Assembly: GCF_043226085.1 (NCBI RefSeq) | Contig: NZ_CP171225.1 | Location: 1,674,001-1,738,000 of the forward strand | DNA length: 64,000 bases | Direction: 5' to 3' | Origin: Amaricoccus sp003258405 | GTDB lineage: Bacteria > Pseudomonadota > Alphaproteobacteria > Rhodobacterales > Rhodobacteraceae | In this document: positions 40,496-49,288 of the stretch, in pieces | How the letters are laid out: every line of letters starts with the position of its first letter | Numbering within the stretch: position 1 is the stretch's first letter | Program-made: the position numbers and the translations under genes | Notes under the pieces: model-generated | The model's input: the letters and a program-made list of their open reading frames with translations, nothing else | The model's database searches: none | Told to the model about the DNA's origin: nothing

Positions 40496-43315
40496 ATGAC
40501 CCAGAGCCTTGCCGACCGCATCACCCGAAGCCCCCGCCCGCACGACCCCGCCCATGCCGCCGCCCTCGCCGCCCGGTTCTCCGACCTCCCCGCGCCGGCC
40601 TGCGACCTGATCGCGGCCACCGGCTCCTGCTCGGGCTATCTCGGCCTCCTTGCCGAACGCGAGACCGAATGGCTCCGCGAGGCGGTCGCCACCGCCCCGG
40701 AGGACGCGTTCGAGGCGCTCCTCGCCGAGATCCGCGCCGAGGAAAACCCGTCGGCGCTCTCCGATACGCTCCGCCGGGCCAAGCGCCGCGGCGCGCTCCT
40801 CATCGCGCTGGCCGATCTCGGCGGCGTCTGGCAGCTCGGCGAGGTCACCGACGCCCTCACCCGCCTTGCCGACACCGCGGTCCACACGGCCCTCATCCGC
40901 CTCGTCGCCACCGAGATCGAGCGCGGCAAGCTGCCCGGCTGCACCGCCGAGGATGCCGCCGACGGCGCCGGGCTCTTCGCGCTCGCCATGGGCAAGATGG
41001 GCGCGGGCGAGCTCAACTATTCCTCCGACATCGACCTCGTCATGCTCTTCGACGAGACCCGCCACGACCCCGAGCTCTATGGCGAGGTCCGGCGCAGCTT
41101 CATCCGCGTGACCCAGCGCCTCGTGAAGCTCCTCTCCGAGCGCACCGGCGAAGGCTACGTCTTCCGCACCGACCTCCGCCTCCGCCCCGACCCGTCCTCG
41201 ACCCCGGTGGTGATCGCGGCCGAAGCGGCGGAGCAGTATTACGAGAGCCTCGGCCGGACCTGGGAACGGGCGGCCTACATCAAGGCCCGCCCCTGTGGCG
41301 GAGACCGCGCCGCCGGCGGCGAGTTCCTCTCCCGCCTCCGCCCCTTCATCTGGCGCCGCCACCTCGACTATGCCGCCATCGAGGACGCATACGACATGCT
41401 CGTGCGCATCCGCAGCCACAAGGGGCTCGCGGGTCCGATCGAGGTGCCCGGCCACAACCTCAAGCTCGGCCGCGGCGGCATCCGCGAGATCGAATTCTTC
41501 ACCCAGACGCGCCAGCTCATTCTCGGCGGCCGCAACCCCCAGCTCCGCGACCGCCGCACGCTGCATGCGCTCGCGGCCCTCGCCGCCGAAGGCTGGGTCG
41601 AGAAAAGCACCGCCGAGACGCTGACGCGCGCCTATGTCGATTTCCGCACCATCGAGCACCGGCTGCAGATGCTCGACGACGCCCAGACCCACCGCATGCC
41701 CACGACCCGCGAAGGGCTCGAGCGCCTCGCCTGCTTTGCCGGGGCGCCGGACTGCGAGAGCTTCCAGTCAGAGCTTCTCGGGACGCTGGAGACGGTCCAT
41801 GCCCTGACGGAGCCGTTCTTCGCTCCCGAAGCGCCGCCCGAAGCGCCCGCCCCCTCGGTCTGGGAGGTCTTCTCCGACCCGGAGCGGGCGCGTGGCATCA
41901 TGTCCGACTGGCAGCGCCTGCCCGCGCTCCGCACCAGCCGCGCCCGCGGCATCTTCCGCCGCCTCGAGCCCGAACTGCTCCGCCGCATGGCCAAGGCGCA
42001 CGACGCCGACGAGGCCCTGCGCTCGCTCGACGCCTTCCTCGCGCGGATCCCTGCGGGCGTGCAGCTCTTCTCGCTCATGGAGGCCAACCCGCCCCTGCTC
42101 GACCTGCTCGTCGACATCTGCGGCACCACGCCCGAGCTCGCGCGCTACCTCGGCAGCAACCCGGGCGTGCTCGACGCGGTCATCAACCCCGACTTCTTCG
42201 GCCCGCTCGAAACCTCGCGCACCCTGTTCCTCGACATCACCGGCGCCCTCGAGGGCGCCGAGGACTACGAGACGGTGCTGAACCGCGCGCGGATCTGGAT
42301 GAAGGAGCACCACTTCCGCATCGGCGTACACCTCTTGCGCGGGCTCTCCGAACCCGACGAGGCCGCCGCGGCCTACTCCGCCGTCGCCGAGGCGGTGCTC
42401 GACGCCATCCTGCCCCATGTCGTCGATCACTTCGCCGAGCGCCACGGCAGGCCGCCGGGCCGGGGGGCCGCCGTGCTCGCCATGGGCAAGTTCGGCAGCC
42501 GCGAGATGACCGTTTCCTCCGATCTCGACCTCATCGTGATCTACGACGCCGACGACGGCGACAGCTCCGAGGGCCGCCGCCCGCTCTCGGCCTCGGCCTA
42601 TTACGCCCGCCTCACCCAGGCGGTGATCTCCGCCCTCACCGCGCCGATGACCGACGGCATCCTCTACAAGGTCGACATGCGCCTCCGGCCCTCCGGCCGC
42701 CAGGGGCCGGTTGCGACCAGCCTGACGGCCTTCCGCAAATATCAGGAATCCGAGGCCTGGACCTGGGAACATCTCGCCCTCACCCGCGCCCGGCTGGTTG
42801 CGGGCCGGCAGGAGCTCCGCCGCCGCGTCGAAGCCGCGGTCCGCGAGATCCTCGCCCGGCCCCACGACCCCGAAAAGACCCTCGCCGACGCCCGCGACAT
42901 GCGCCGCCGCCTTGCCGAGGCCAACGAGAAGGAAGCCGCCTTCCCCTGGGCGACCAAGCACGGGCCGGGCCGGATGATGGACATCGAGCTCCTCGCCCAG
43001 ACCGGCGTTCTCGTCCACGGGCTCACCGGCCTGCGCCGTCCGCAACGGATGCTCGACCGGTTGGTGAAGCTCGGCTGGATCGGCAAGGAAGACGGCGCCC
43101 GCCTCGGCCGCTCGCTCGACCGGCTCGCCGCCCTCCAGCAGGTCGCCCGCCTCGCGAGCGACCGCCCGATCGACCCGGAAGAGGGCGGCGAGGGCTATAC
43201 GCAGCTTCTGCTCCGGGTGACGGGCGGCCAGGACATCGAGAGCCTGCGGGAGGATCTTGCCGCCGAGGCTGCCGCATGCGACGCGATCATCACCGCGCGC
43301 CTCGCAAAGGCATGA
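40496..43315 (+). CDS. glnE: Bifunctional glutamine synthetase adenylyltransferase/adenylyl-removing enzyme
   Basis: A 939-residue protein that adenylylates and de-adenylylates glutamine synthetase in response to PII state and glutamine. Two nucleotidyltransferase modules are visible: N-terminal LAMGKMGAGELNYSSDIDLV followed by MLFDE (about residue 163-187), and C-terminal LAMGKFGSREMTVSSDLDLI followed by VIYD (about residue 660-684). Each has the GxFGxxE and SDxDL signatures. It also has a central LMEANPPLLDLLVDICGTTP region. Length agrees with the family (about 930-1000). It follows the enoyl-CoA hydratase gene by 11 bases. Confidence 0.96.
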   Translation: MTQSLADRITRSPRPHDPAHAAALAARFSDLPAPACDLIAATGSCSGYLGLLAERETEWLREAVATAPEDAFEALLAEIRAEENPSALSDTLRRAKRRGALLIALADLGGVWQLGEVTDALTRLADTAVHTALIRLVATEIERGKLPGCTAEDAADGAGLFALAMGKMGAGELNYSSDIDLVMLFDETRHDPELYGEVRRSFIRVTQRLVKLLSERTGEGYVFRTDLRLRPDPSSTPVVIAAEAAEQYYESLGRTWERAAYIKARPCGGDRAAGGEFLSRLRPFIWRRHLDYAAIEDAYDMLVRIRSHKGLAGPIEVPGHNLKLGRGGIREIEFFTQTRQLILGGRNPQLRDRRTLHALAALAAEGWVEKSTAETLTRAYVDFRTIEHRLQMLDDAQTHRMPTTREGLERLACFAGAPDCESFQSELLGTLETVHALTEPFFAPEAPPEAPAPSVWEVFSDPERARGIMSDWQRLPALRTSRARGIFRRLEPELLRRMAKAHDADEALRSLDAFLARIPAGVQLFSLMEANPPLLDLLVDICGTTPELARYLGSNPGVLDAVINPDFFGPLETSRTLFLDITGALEGAEDYETVLNRARIWMKEHHFRIGVHLLRGLSEPDEAAAAYSAVAEAVLDAILPHVVDHFAERHGRPPGRGAAVLAMGKFGSREMTVSSDLDLIVIYDADDGDSSEGRRPLSASAYYARLTQAVISALTAPMTDGILYKVDMRLRPSGRQGPVATSLTAFRKYQESEAWTWEHLALTRARLVAGRQELRRRVEAAVREILARPHDPEKTLADARDMRRRLAEANEKEAAFPWATKHGPGRMMDIELLAQTGVLVHGLTGLRRPQRMLDRLVKLGWIGKEDGARLGRSLDRLAALQQVARLASDRPIDPEEGGEGYTQLLLRVTGGQDIESLREDLAAEAAACDAIITARLAKA

Positions 43316-43370
43316 GCGGCGCGCGAAACCACCCCGCCCGGCGCGTGGCGCCGGCTTCCGGCAGCGGCCC

Positions 43371-44282
43371 ATGACCCCGCTGCCGATCGTCTATCATCCG
43401 GATTACGTCGCCCCGCTCCGGCCCGGCCACCGCTTTCCGATGTCGAAATACGGCTACCTGCGCCAGGCGCTCACCGCACGCGGCCTCCTGCCCGAGACAG
43501 GCGGCTTTCTGGCGCCCGCACCGGCCTCGATCCGTCAGGCCGCCGGGGTGCACGCCTTCGCCTACGTCGAACGCGTTGCCAATATCGGCCTCACGGCCGA
43601 GGAAACCCGCCGCATCGGCCTGCCCAATACCGCGCCCGTCTCGCGCCGCGCCTTCCTCTCCTCGGCGGGCACCCTGCTCGCCGCCCGCCTCGCGCTCGAG
43701 CACGGGCTTGCCTGCAACATGGCGGGCGGTTCCCACCACGCCGGCCCCGAGGGCGGCGCGGGCTTCTGCGTCTTCAACGATGTCGCCATCGCCGCGCGGG
43801 CACTGCTCGACGAGGGGCTGGTGCGCCGCGTGCTGGTGATCGATCTCGACGTGCATCAGGGCGACGGCACCGCGCATATCTTCGCGGGCGATCCGCGCGT
43901 CTTCACCCTCTCGCTCCATGCCGAGAAGAACTACCCCGTCCACAAGGCGCAGTCCGATCTCGACTTCCCCCTGCCCGACGGGCTGCGCGACACGCCCTAT
44001 CTCGAAATGCTTGACCATGCCCTCGCGCGGACTGCGGCTTTCCATCCCGACATCGTCTTCTACAACGCTGGCGTCGATCCGCACGAGCTTGACCGGCTCG
44101 GCCGCCTGTCGCTGAGCTCCGAGGGGCTGCGCGCCCGCGAGGCGCGGGTGATCGCCTTCGCCCGCGGCCGGGGCCTGCCGCTCGCGGGCGTGCTTGGTGG
44201 CGGCTATGACGACGATCCCGAACGCCTCGCCGCGCGCCATGCGCTCCTTTTCGAGGAAGCGGCAAGGGCCATGGCCGCCTGA
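43371..44282 (+). CDS. Histone-deacetylase-family amidohydrolase
   Basis: A 303-residue zinc hydrolase of the HDAC/acetoin-utilisation/acetylpolyamine amidohydrolase superfamily. The start at 43371 gives MTPLPIVYHPDYVAPLRPGH. Catalytic features: the double histidine in GGSHHAGPEGGAGFCVFNDV, zinc ligands in VLVIDLDVHQGDGTAHIF (Asp-x-His), and Asp in IVFYNAGVDPHELDRLG; the C-terminal glycine-rich loop is LGGGYDDD. Members deacetylate polyamines or proteins; the substrate is not known here. It is 55 bases after glnE on the same strand. Confidence 0.9.
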   Translation: MTPLPIVYHPDYVAPLRPGHRFPMSKYGYLRQALTARGLLPETGGFLAPAPASIRQAAGVHAFAYVERVANIGLTAEETRRIGLPNTAPVSRRAFLSSAGTLLAARLALEHGLACNMAGGSHHAGPEGGAGFCVFNDVAIAARALLDEGLVRRVLVIDLDVHQGDGTAHIFAGDPRVFTLSLHAEKNYPVHKAQSDLDFPLPDGLRDTPYLEMLDHALARTAAFHPDIVFYNAGVDPHELDRLGRLSLSSEGLRAREARVIAFARGRGLPLAGVLGGGYDDDPERLAARHALLFEEAARAMAA

Positions 44283-44287
44283 TCCTG

Positions 44288-44332
44288 CCATACGATTTGC
44301 CATATGGATTCCATACGGTTTCCATATCGATT
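44288..44332. repeat. Four tandem 11-12-bp repeats, consensus CCATAYSGATT
   Basis: CCATACGATTTG (44288-44299), CCATATGGATT (44300-44310), CCATACGGTTT (44311-44321) and CCATATCGATT (44322-44332) follow each other without a gap; a degenerate fifth unit CCAGACG starts at 44333. The roughly 11-base period puts the copies on one DNA face. The array lies just behind the deacetylase stop and 80 bases before the next small gene. Confidence 0.7.
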
Positions 44333-44412
44333 CCAGACGCCCCGTTCGGGTCGGTTGACGCCTGCCCCCGGCGGATCTACCGAGCGCGCAGGAGAGCCCG
44401 AAGGAGACGCCC

Positions 44413-44691
44413 TTGGCCCGGACGCCCCACCCCGAAGACCCCCGCGGCGTCATCGCCGAAGCCTATCGGATGGAGCTGTCGGCCGCCGATTGCCGCACGA
44501 TCTTCCTCGACTGGCTGCTGGGCGCACCCGAGGGGGCTGGCGCACCCGAGATCCGCGCGCTCCTCGCCCGCCATGCCGGCGAGACTCCCGGCCATCCGAT
44601 GACCGCCGTGCTCCATGAAGGCCTTGCGGGCCTTTCCGAAACACCGCGCCGCCGGGGCGGCGCCCGCGGCCGGCGCGGCGAATCTCCCTGA
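44413..44691 (+). CDS. Small conserved-looking protein, function unknown
   Basis: A 92-residue protein with a TTG start at 44413 behind a strong GAAGGAGACGCCC leader. It reads GVIAEAYRMELSAADCRTIF, then LDWLLGAPEGAGAPEIRALL, and ends in a basic, glycine-rich tail. It gives the impression of a small Rhodobacteraceae-type protein of unknown function. An array of phased 11-bp repeats lies just upstream. It is convergent with the M20 peptidase gene with only 4 bases between. Function is not known. Confidence 0.65.
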   Translation: MARTPHPEDPRGVIAEAYRMELSAADCRTIFLDWLLGAPEGAGAPEIRALLARHAGETPGHPMTAVLHEGLAGLSETPRRRGGARGRRGESP

Positions 44692-44695
44692 AACT

Positions 44696-46075
44696 TCAGG
44701 CTTTTGAGGTCAGCGCATCGAGCACGCGCGCCCAGCTCCGCATGCCTTTGTGGAAGCTCGCGAGGTCGTATTTCTCGTTTGGCGAATGGATCGCGTCGTC
44801 CTCCTGGCCGAAGCCGATGAGGAGCGAATCCATGCCGAGGATCTCCTTGAAATGCCCCACGATCGGGATCGACCCGCCGCATCCGGCAAAGACCGCCGGC
44901 TTCGGCCACTCCTCCGAGAGTGCCGCTCGGGCACGGGCGAATTCGGGCGCCTCGACCGGCAGCACCGTCGCCCGCGACGGCTCCTTCATGGCAAAGCGCG
45001 CGGAGCAATCCGCAGGCAGGTTTTCCGCGACAAATGCCCGGAAACTCTCGAGAATCTTCTCCGGATCCTGATCCCCCACCAGCCGGAAGCTCACCTTGGC
45101 ATGTGCCTCCGCCGGCAATACCGTCTTGAAGCCCTCGCCGGTATATCCACCCCAGATCCCGTTGATGTCGCAGGTCGGCCGCGCCCAGATCTGCTCGAGC
45201 GCGCTGTAGCCTTCCTCACCTGCGGGGACGCTCAGTCCGACCGCGCCGAGAAAGCCCTCCGCATCGAAGGCAAGGCTCTCCCACTGCGCCTTCATCTCTG
45301 GCGAAAGCTCCGCCACGCCCTCGTAGAACCCGGGCAGCGTCACCCGGCCGGTCTCGTCGTGAAGCTGGCCGAGGATCCGCGTCAGCACCCGGATCGGGTT
45401 CATGGCGGGCCCGCCATACATCCCCGAATGCAGATCGCGGGACGCGGCCTGAATCGTCACCTGCTCGGCGGCAAGGCCGCGCAGCATCGTTGAAATCGCG
45501 GGGGTTTTCCGATCCCACATGCCCGTGTCGCAGACGAGCGCAAGATCGGCGCGGAGCTCCTCTGCATTGGCTTCGAGGAAAGGCACGAGCGACGGCGAGC
45601 CGCTTTCCTCCTCACCTTCAAAAAGGAACGTTATACGCGTCGGCACGCTGCCCTCCACCGCGATCCAGGCCCGGAGCGCCTCGACGAAGGTCATGAGCTG
45701 ACCCTTGTCATCGCAGGCGCCGCGGGCCGAGATCACCTTGCCCTCCGGCGTGTCGCGCAGGACCGGCTCGAAGGGTGGCGTCTCCCAGAGTTCGAGAGGA
45801 TCGGCGGGCTGAACGTCGTAATGGCCGTAGAACAGCAGATGCGGCCCCTCGCCGCCGCCATGGGCCACGACCATCGGATGGCCCGGCGTATCGCGCCGGC
45901 TCGCCTCGAACCCCATGCCCGAGAGCTCCGCCACAAGCCAGTCCGCCGCCGTGCGGCACGACGCCGCATGGGCCGGGTCGGTCGAGACGCTGTCGATCCT
46001 GAGGAGGTCAAAGAGCCTGTCGAGCGCCTGCGGCAGATCGGCGTCGATGCGGTCCAGAACGGCGGAGAGGGTCAT
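44696..46075 (-). CDS. M20-family dipeptidase (peptidase M20A/ArgE-DapE-like)
   Basis: A 459-residue di-zinc peptidase. The start at 46075 (MTLSAVLDRIDADLPQALDR) is chosen; the frame further upstream has no family character. Metal and catalytic motifs: LLFYGHYDVQPADPLELWET (His-x-Asp), GACDDKGQLMTFVEAL (bridging Asp), LFEGEEESGSPS (catalytic Glu-Glu), and DLHSGMYGGPAMNP of the lid domain. It resembles cytoplasmic carnosinase-like dipeptidases. It is separated by 147 bases from the cytochrome c gene upstream... on the same strand. Substrate range cannot be judged. Confidence 0.92.
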   Translation of the reverse strand: MTLSAVLDRIDADLPQALDRLFDLLRIDSVSTDPAHAASCRTAADWLVAELSGMGFEASRRDTPGHPMVVAHGGGEGPHLLFYGHYDVQPADPLELWETPPFEPVLRDTPEGKVISARGACDDKGQLMTFVEALRAWIAVEGSVPTRITFLFEGEEESGSPSLVPFLEANAEELRADLALVCDTGMWDRKTPAISTMLRGLAAEQVTIQAASRDLHSGMYGGPAMNPIRVLTRILGQLHDETGRVTLPGFYEGVAELSPEMKAQWESLAFDAEGFLGAVGLSVPAGEEGYSALEQIWARPTCDINGIWGGYTGEGFKTVLPAEAHAKVSFRLVGDQDPEKILESFRAFVAENLPADCSARFAMKEPSRATVLPVEAPEFARARAALSEEWPKPAVFAGCGGSIPIVGHFKEILGMDSLLIGFGQEDDAIHSPNEKYDLASFHKGMRSWARVLDALTSKA

Positions 46076-46222
46076 GGCCGGGGTCCTTTTCGGTGCGTCG
46101 AAGGCGACCCTAGCCCTTTGACGACCAGACGCAAGAGCACTGCGACGGCCTCGGATGCACCCCCTTGCAGCCCGGCCCGGCACCGGGCCGAAGCGCCGGC
46201 GCCGGGCGGTAGCCTCAGCCCC

Positions 46223-46639
46223 TCACTGGGTCGCCGGGGGAAGCGATTCCAGGTAGGAGAGGATGAAGTCCTGCACCGTCGGATCGGTGATGCCCACATG
46301 GCGCATGCGGGTGCCGGGCATGAAGCCGGTATTGTCCTCCATCCAGGCCCGAAGCGCGGCAGGCGTCCAGACGATGCCGGAGTTGGCCAGCGCTTCGGAA
46401 TATTCGAAGTCCGGATAGGTGCCGGCCTTCCGCCCGACGACACCGGCAAGCGGCGGACCGTAGCTGGCGTGATCGGCATCCGGCGCATGGCAGCGGCGGC
46501 ATTCCTGGTTGAAGAGCGACTGTCCTGCGGTAATCTTGGCCTGTTCGAACGTGTCGGTCGCCTGCGCCGCTCCGGCGAGCAGGCACGGCCCGAACAGTGC
46601 TGCGGCTAGGACGCCTGCTGGCGTGTGGTGGCGTTTCAT
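46223..46639 (-). CDS. Periplasmic class I cytochrome c
   Basis: A 138-residue monoheme cytochrome. The start at 46639 follows AAAGGGGCATCG. A signal peptide reads RHHTPAGVLAAALFGPCLLA, ending near AQA. The mature part has the heme motif CRRCH, the class I loop YGPPLAGVVGRKAGTYPDFE, and the methionine ligand in FMPGTRMRHVGITDPTV. It is of the c-550/c2 type that shuttles electrons in the periplasm. An FNR-like box is centred 68 bases before the ATG with a matching -10 element, so expression probably rises under low oxygen. Exact partner not known. Confidence 0.9.
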   Translation of the reverse strand: MKRHHTPAGVLAAALFGPCLLAGAAQATDTFEQAKITAGQSLFNQECRRCHAPDADHASYGPPLAGVVGRKAGTYPDFEYSEALANSGIVWTPAALRAWMEDNTGFMPGTRMRHVGITDPTVQDFILSYLESLPPATQ

Positions 46640-46672
46640 CGATGCCCCTTTCGTTGGCTGCGAGCAGCGATA

Positions 46673-46714
46673 ACAATACTGCGAGCCCCCCCTTAGTCGA
46701 TTGATTTCGCTCAA
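46673..46714 (-). promoter_or_regulatory. FNR/FnrL-type class II promoter of the cytochrome c gene
   Basis: TTGATTTCGCTCAA (46701-46714) matches TTGAT-N4-ATCAA at nine of ten positions. On the minus strand a -10-like TATTGT lies at 46678-46673. If transcription starts at about 46666, the box is centred at -41.5 and the hexamer covers -12 to -7, the usual class II geometry. Confidence 0.65.
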
Positions 46715-46833
46715 TTTGCGCCTACTGCTTTGGTCGGAGGCAGCAAGGGCCGGCGGGCGCGTCCACCACGTCAAACGCCTGACCGCAAACGATTTCCGCA
46801 TCACATGTCTCAGGGAAACTTTCTGCCCGGATC

Positions 46834-46850
46834 GGGGGCTGAAGGCCCCC
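46834..46850 (-). terminator. Stem-loop after mnmA
   Basis: GGGGGC (46834-46839), loop TGAAG, GCCCCC (46845-46850), 20 bases behind the mnmA stop. Short but strong stem without a T-run. Confidence 0.55.
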
Positions 46851-46870
46851 GGCACGCCTGAAGGCAGACG

Positions 46871-48022
46871 TCAGCTCCGCTGAATCCAGCCGCCGCCCAG
46901 CACGCGGCTGCCCTCCGGGGCATAGAAGACACAGGCCTGACCGGGGGCAACGCCCTCCTCGGCATCGAGCAGCTCGACCGTCGCACGGCCGCCCGGTTCA
47001 GGGCGCACACGAGCAGGTTTCGGCGGGCGGGTTGACCGGACACGCACAGCGACCTCCCAGCCCTCGGGAGGAGCTGCCTCGAAAGGCGTGTCGCCAAGCC
47101 AGTTCACTTCAGCGAGCGGCACATGGCGGCTCGCGAGCGCCTCGCGAGGTCCGACGATCACCTGACGCGTGTCGGGATCGAGGCGGATGACAAAAAGCGG
47201 ATCGACGGTGCCCCCGATGCCGAGCCCCCGGCGCTGACCGACGGTATAGCGGATCACACCCTCGTGGCGGCCGAGCACGCGGCCGTCGATATGAACGATG
47301 TCGCCGGGATCGGCCGCGCCGGGGCGCAGCTTCTCGATCACCGCGGCATAGGAGCCGTTCGGCACGAAGCAGATGTCCTGGCTGTCGGGCTTGTCGGCAA
47401 CCGGCAGGCCATAGCGGGCAGCAAGAGCACGGGTCTCGGCCTTGGATTTCAGGTGCCCGAGGGGAAAGCGCAGGTAGGACAGCTGCTCGGGCGTCGTGGA
47501 AAACAGGAAATAGCTCTGGTCCCGTGCCGGATCGGCCGCGCGGTGCAGCTCAGGCCCCGCCCCCCCGTCGAAACGGCGGATGTAATGTCCGGTCGCCATG
47601 CAATCGGCTTCGAGATCACGGGCGGTTTCGAGCAGGTCGCGGAACTTCACCCGCTCGTTGCAGCGGATGCAGGGCACCGGCGTCGCCCCGGCAAGGTAGG
47701 AATCCGCGAACTCGTCAATCACGCTTTCCCGGAAACGGTTCTCGTAGTCGAGCACGTAGTGCGGAAAGCCCATGGTTTCCGCCACCCGGCGCGCATCGTG
47801 GATATCCCGCCCGGCACAACAGGCACCCTTTTTCGCCAGCGCCGCTCCGTGATCGTAGAGCTGAAGCGTCACGCCGACGACGTCATATCCCTCCTCGGCA
47901 AGCATGGCCGCCACGACGGAGCTGTCGACGCCACCGGACATGGCGACAACCACCCGCGTTTCCTGCGGGGGCTTCGGAAGGCCCAGCGAATTGGGCCGTG
48001 ATTCGACGGCTGCGCTCTGCAT
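46871..48022 (-). CDS. mnmA: tRNA-specific 2-thiouridylase
   Basis: A 383-residue ATP-dependent enzyme that puts sulfur on U34 of tRNA-Lys, Glu and Gln. It has the PP-loop VVAMSGGVDSSVVAAMLAEE, the nucleophile cysteine in GATPVPCIRCNERVKFRDLL, the partner cysteine in PDSQDICFVPNGSYA, and the C-terminal barrel (YTVGQRRGLGIGG, QACVFYAPEGSRVLGGGWI). The start at 48022 (MQSAAVESRPNSLGLPKPPQ) is chosen over 48091. It is divergent from the sciP-ctrA genes, a core arrangement that fits Rhodobacteraceae. Confidence 0.96.
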   Translation of the reverse strand: MQSAAVESRPNSLGLPKPPQETRVVVAMSGGVDSSVVAAMLAEEGYDVVGVTLQLYDHGAALAKKGACCAGRDIHDARRVAETMGFPHYVLDYENRFRESVIDEFADSYLAGATPVPCIRCNERVKFRDLLETARDLEADCMATGHYIRRFDGGAGPELHRAADPARDQSYFLFSTTPEQLSYLRFPLGHLKSKAETRALAARYGLPVADKPDSQDICFVPNGSYAAVIEKLRPGAADPGDIVHIDGRVLGRHEGVIRYTVGQRRGLGIGGTVDPLFVIRLDPDTRQVIVGPREALASRHVPLAEVNWLGDTPFEAAPPEGWEVAVRVRSTRPPKPARVRPEPGGRATVELLDAEEGVAPGQACVFYAPEGSRVLGGGWIQRS

Positions 48023-48153
48023 GACGGTCCTGTTGGAGGCTATGGGCGCGAATATAGTAAAATCCGCAACATCTTCAAGAGTTTGGTTCACCGGCCCTTA
48101 AGACGCGGTCGCTAGATGTTCTCACGGGTGAGTAGCGAGCTTGGGAGTTAGAG

Positions 48154-48432
48154 ATGTATATTCGCCGTGAGAAGGGACCAGTCTACGTCGTTCTTCCGGA
48201 TGGAAGCAAGCTGACGCGGTCCGATCTTCCGCCGTCAAACACGAAGCGTTGGGTGGCGCGTCGCAAGGCAACTGTTGTTGCCGCAGTGGATTTTGGCCTG
48301 ATCGATGCGGCCGAAGCCTGCTCCATGTATCATCTTTCCGACGAGGAATTGTCGATGTGGCGCGATGCCGTGCACAAACACGGTGCCGGAGCACTGCGCG
48401 TCACCGCCATACAAAAGTATAGACAACTTTAA
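48154..48432 (+). CDS. sciP: CtrA inhibitor SciP (DUF1153)
   Basis: A 92-residue helix-turn-helix protein starting MYIRREKGPVYVVLPDGSKL, the invariant opening of the DUF1153 family. The HTH-like part is TVVAAVDFGLIDAAEACSMY, then HLSDEELSMWRDAVHKHGAG. In Caulobacter SciP binds CtrA and/or DNA near CtrA sites and blocks activation of CtrA targets in G1. It lies 105 bases upstream of ctrA on the same strand, so here the inhibitor and its target are linked. Confidence 0.92.
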   Translation: MYIRREKGPVYVVLPDGSKLTRSDLPPSNTKRWVARRKATVVAAVDFGLIDAAEACSMYHLSDEELSMWRDAVHKHGAGALRVTAIQKYRQL

Positions 48433-48468
48433 GGCGAGGTCGTAACGTGAAGCTGTCGTAATCAGTCA

Positions 48469-48494
48469 TTAACCAATCCCTGTCTAGAATTAAC
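48469..48494 (+). promoter_or_regulatory. Candidate CtrA half-sites upstream of ctrA
   Basis: TTAACC (48469-48474) and TTAAC (48490-48494) lie in the AT-rich gap between sciP and ctrA; TTAG follows at 48498. CtrA boxes are TTAA-N7-TTAA; the spacing here is not canonical (21 bases start to start), so these are only suggestive of autoregulation. Confidence 0.3.
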
Positions 48495-48537
48495 TTAGAT
48501 TAGCGAGGGCCTGGTTGGCAGAGACGGAGAGCTGCAC

Positions 48538-49251
48538 ATGCGTATCCTGTTGGTCGAAGATGACCCAACGACCTCCAAGAGCATCGAGATGATGCTCCAG
48601 AACGCGAACCTCAACGTCTATGCGACGGATCTGGGGGAAGAAGGGATCGATCTGGCCAAACTGTACGACTACGATCTGATCCTGCTCGACCTGAACCTGC
48701 CGGACATGAACGGGCACGACGTGCTCCGGCAGCTTCGACTTGCAAAGGTCGAGACACCTATCCTGATTCTCTCCGGCGCAGACGACACCGAAAACAAGCT
48801 CAAGGGCTTCGGCTTCGGCGCCGACGACTACATGACCAAGCCGTTCCACCGGCAGGAGCTCATCGCGCGCATCCATGCGATCGTGCGCCGCTCCAAGGGT
48901 CACGCCCAGTCGATCATCACGACGGGAAAGTTTACCGTCAATCTCGATGCGAAGACGGTCGAGGTCGACGGAACGCCGGTGCATCTCACCGGCAAGGAGT
49001 ACCAGATGCTGGAACTGCTTTCTCTGCGGAAGGGCACGACCCTCACCAAGGAGATGTTCCTCAATCACCTCTATGGCGGCATGGACGAGCCGGAGCTGAA
49101 GATCATCGACGTCTTCATCTGCAAGCTCCGGAAGAAACTCTCCGAGGCCACCGGGGGCGAGAACTATATCGAGACAGTTTGGGGGCGTGGCTATGTCCTC
49201 CGCGACCCCTCGAGTGGTGAAGCGAAACGTAAACTGGCGGTCGGAGCCTGA
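48538..49251 (+). CDS. ctrA: Cell-cycle response regulator CtrA
   Basis: A 237-residue OmpR-type response regulator. The receiver domain begins MRILLVEDDPTTSKSIEMML with the acidic pair Asp8/Asp9, phospho-acceptor Asp51 in DLILLDLNLPDMNGHDVLRQ, and Lys in DDYMTKPFHRQELIARI. The winged helix holds HLTGKEYQMLELLSLRKGTT, then IIDVFICKLRKKLS and YIETVWGRGYVLRDP, essentially the CtrA recognition surface. In Rhodobacteraceae CtrA controls motility, gene transfer agents and cell-cycle related genes rather than replication. It follows sciP and ends before a terminator with a T-rich tail. Confidence 0.97.
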   Translation: MRILLVEDDPTTSKSIEMMLQNANLNVYATDLGEEGIDLAKLYDYDLILLDLNLPDMNGHDVLRQLRLAKVETPILILSGADDTENKLKGFGFGADDYMTKPFHRQELIARIHAIVRRSKGHAQSIITTGKFTVNLDAKTVEVDGTPVHLTGKEYQMLELLSLRKGTTLTKEMFLNHLYGGMDEPELKIIDVFICKLRKKLSEATGGENYIETVWGRGYVLRDPSSGEAKRKLAVGA

Positions 49252-49268
49252 GGCGGCCCCGACCGACC

Positions 49269-49288
49269 CCTGCGGCTCGGACCGCAGG
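49269..49288 (+). terminator. Terminator after ctrA
   Basis: CCTGCGG (49269-49275), six-base loop, CCGCAGG (49282-49288), followed by ATCTTTCTCT. It starts 18 bases after the ctrA stop and has a T-rich tail. Confidence 0.7.

Noticed and set aside
44288..44332. CRISPR array
   Set aside because: The repeats are only 11-12 bases, directly adjacent and without spacers; no cas genes are present.
48469..48494. Full CtrA box upstream of ctrA
   Set aside because: The TTAA elements are 21 bases apart rather than N7, so only half-sites are recorded with low confidence.
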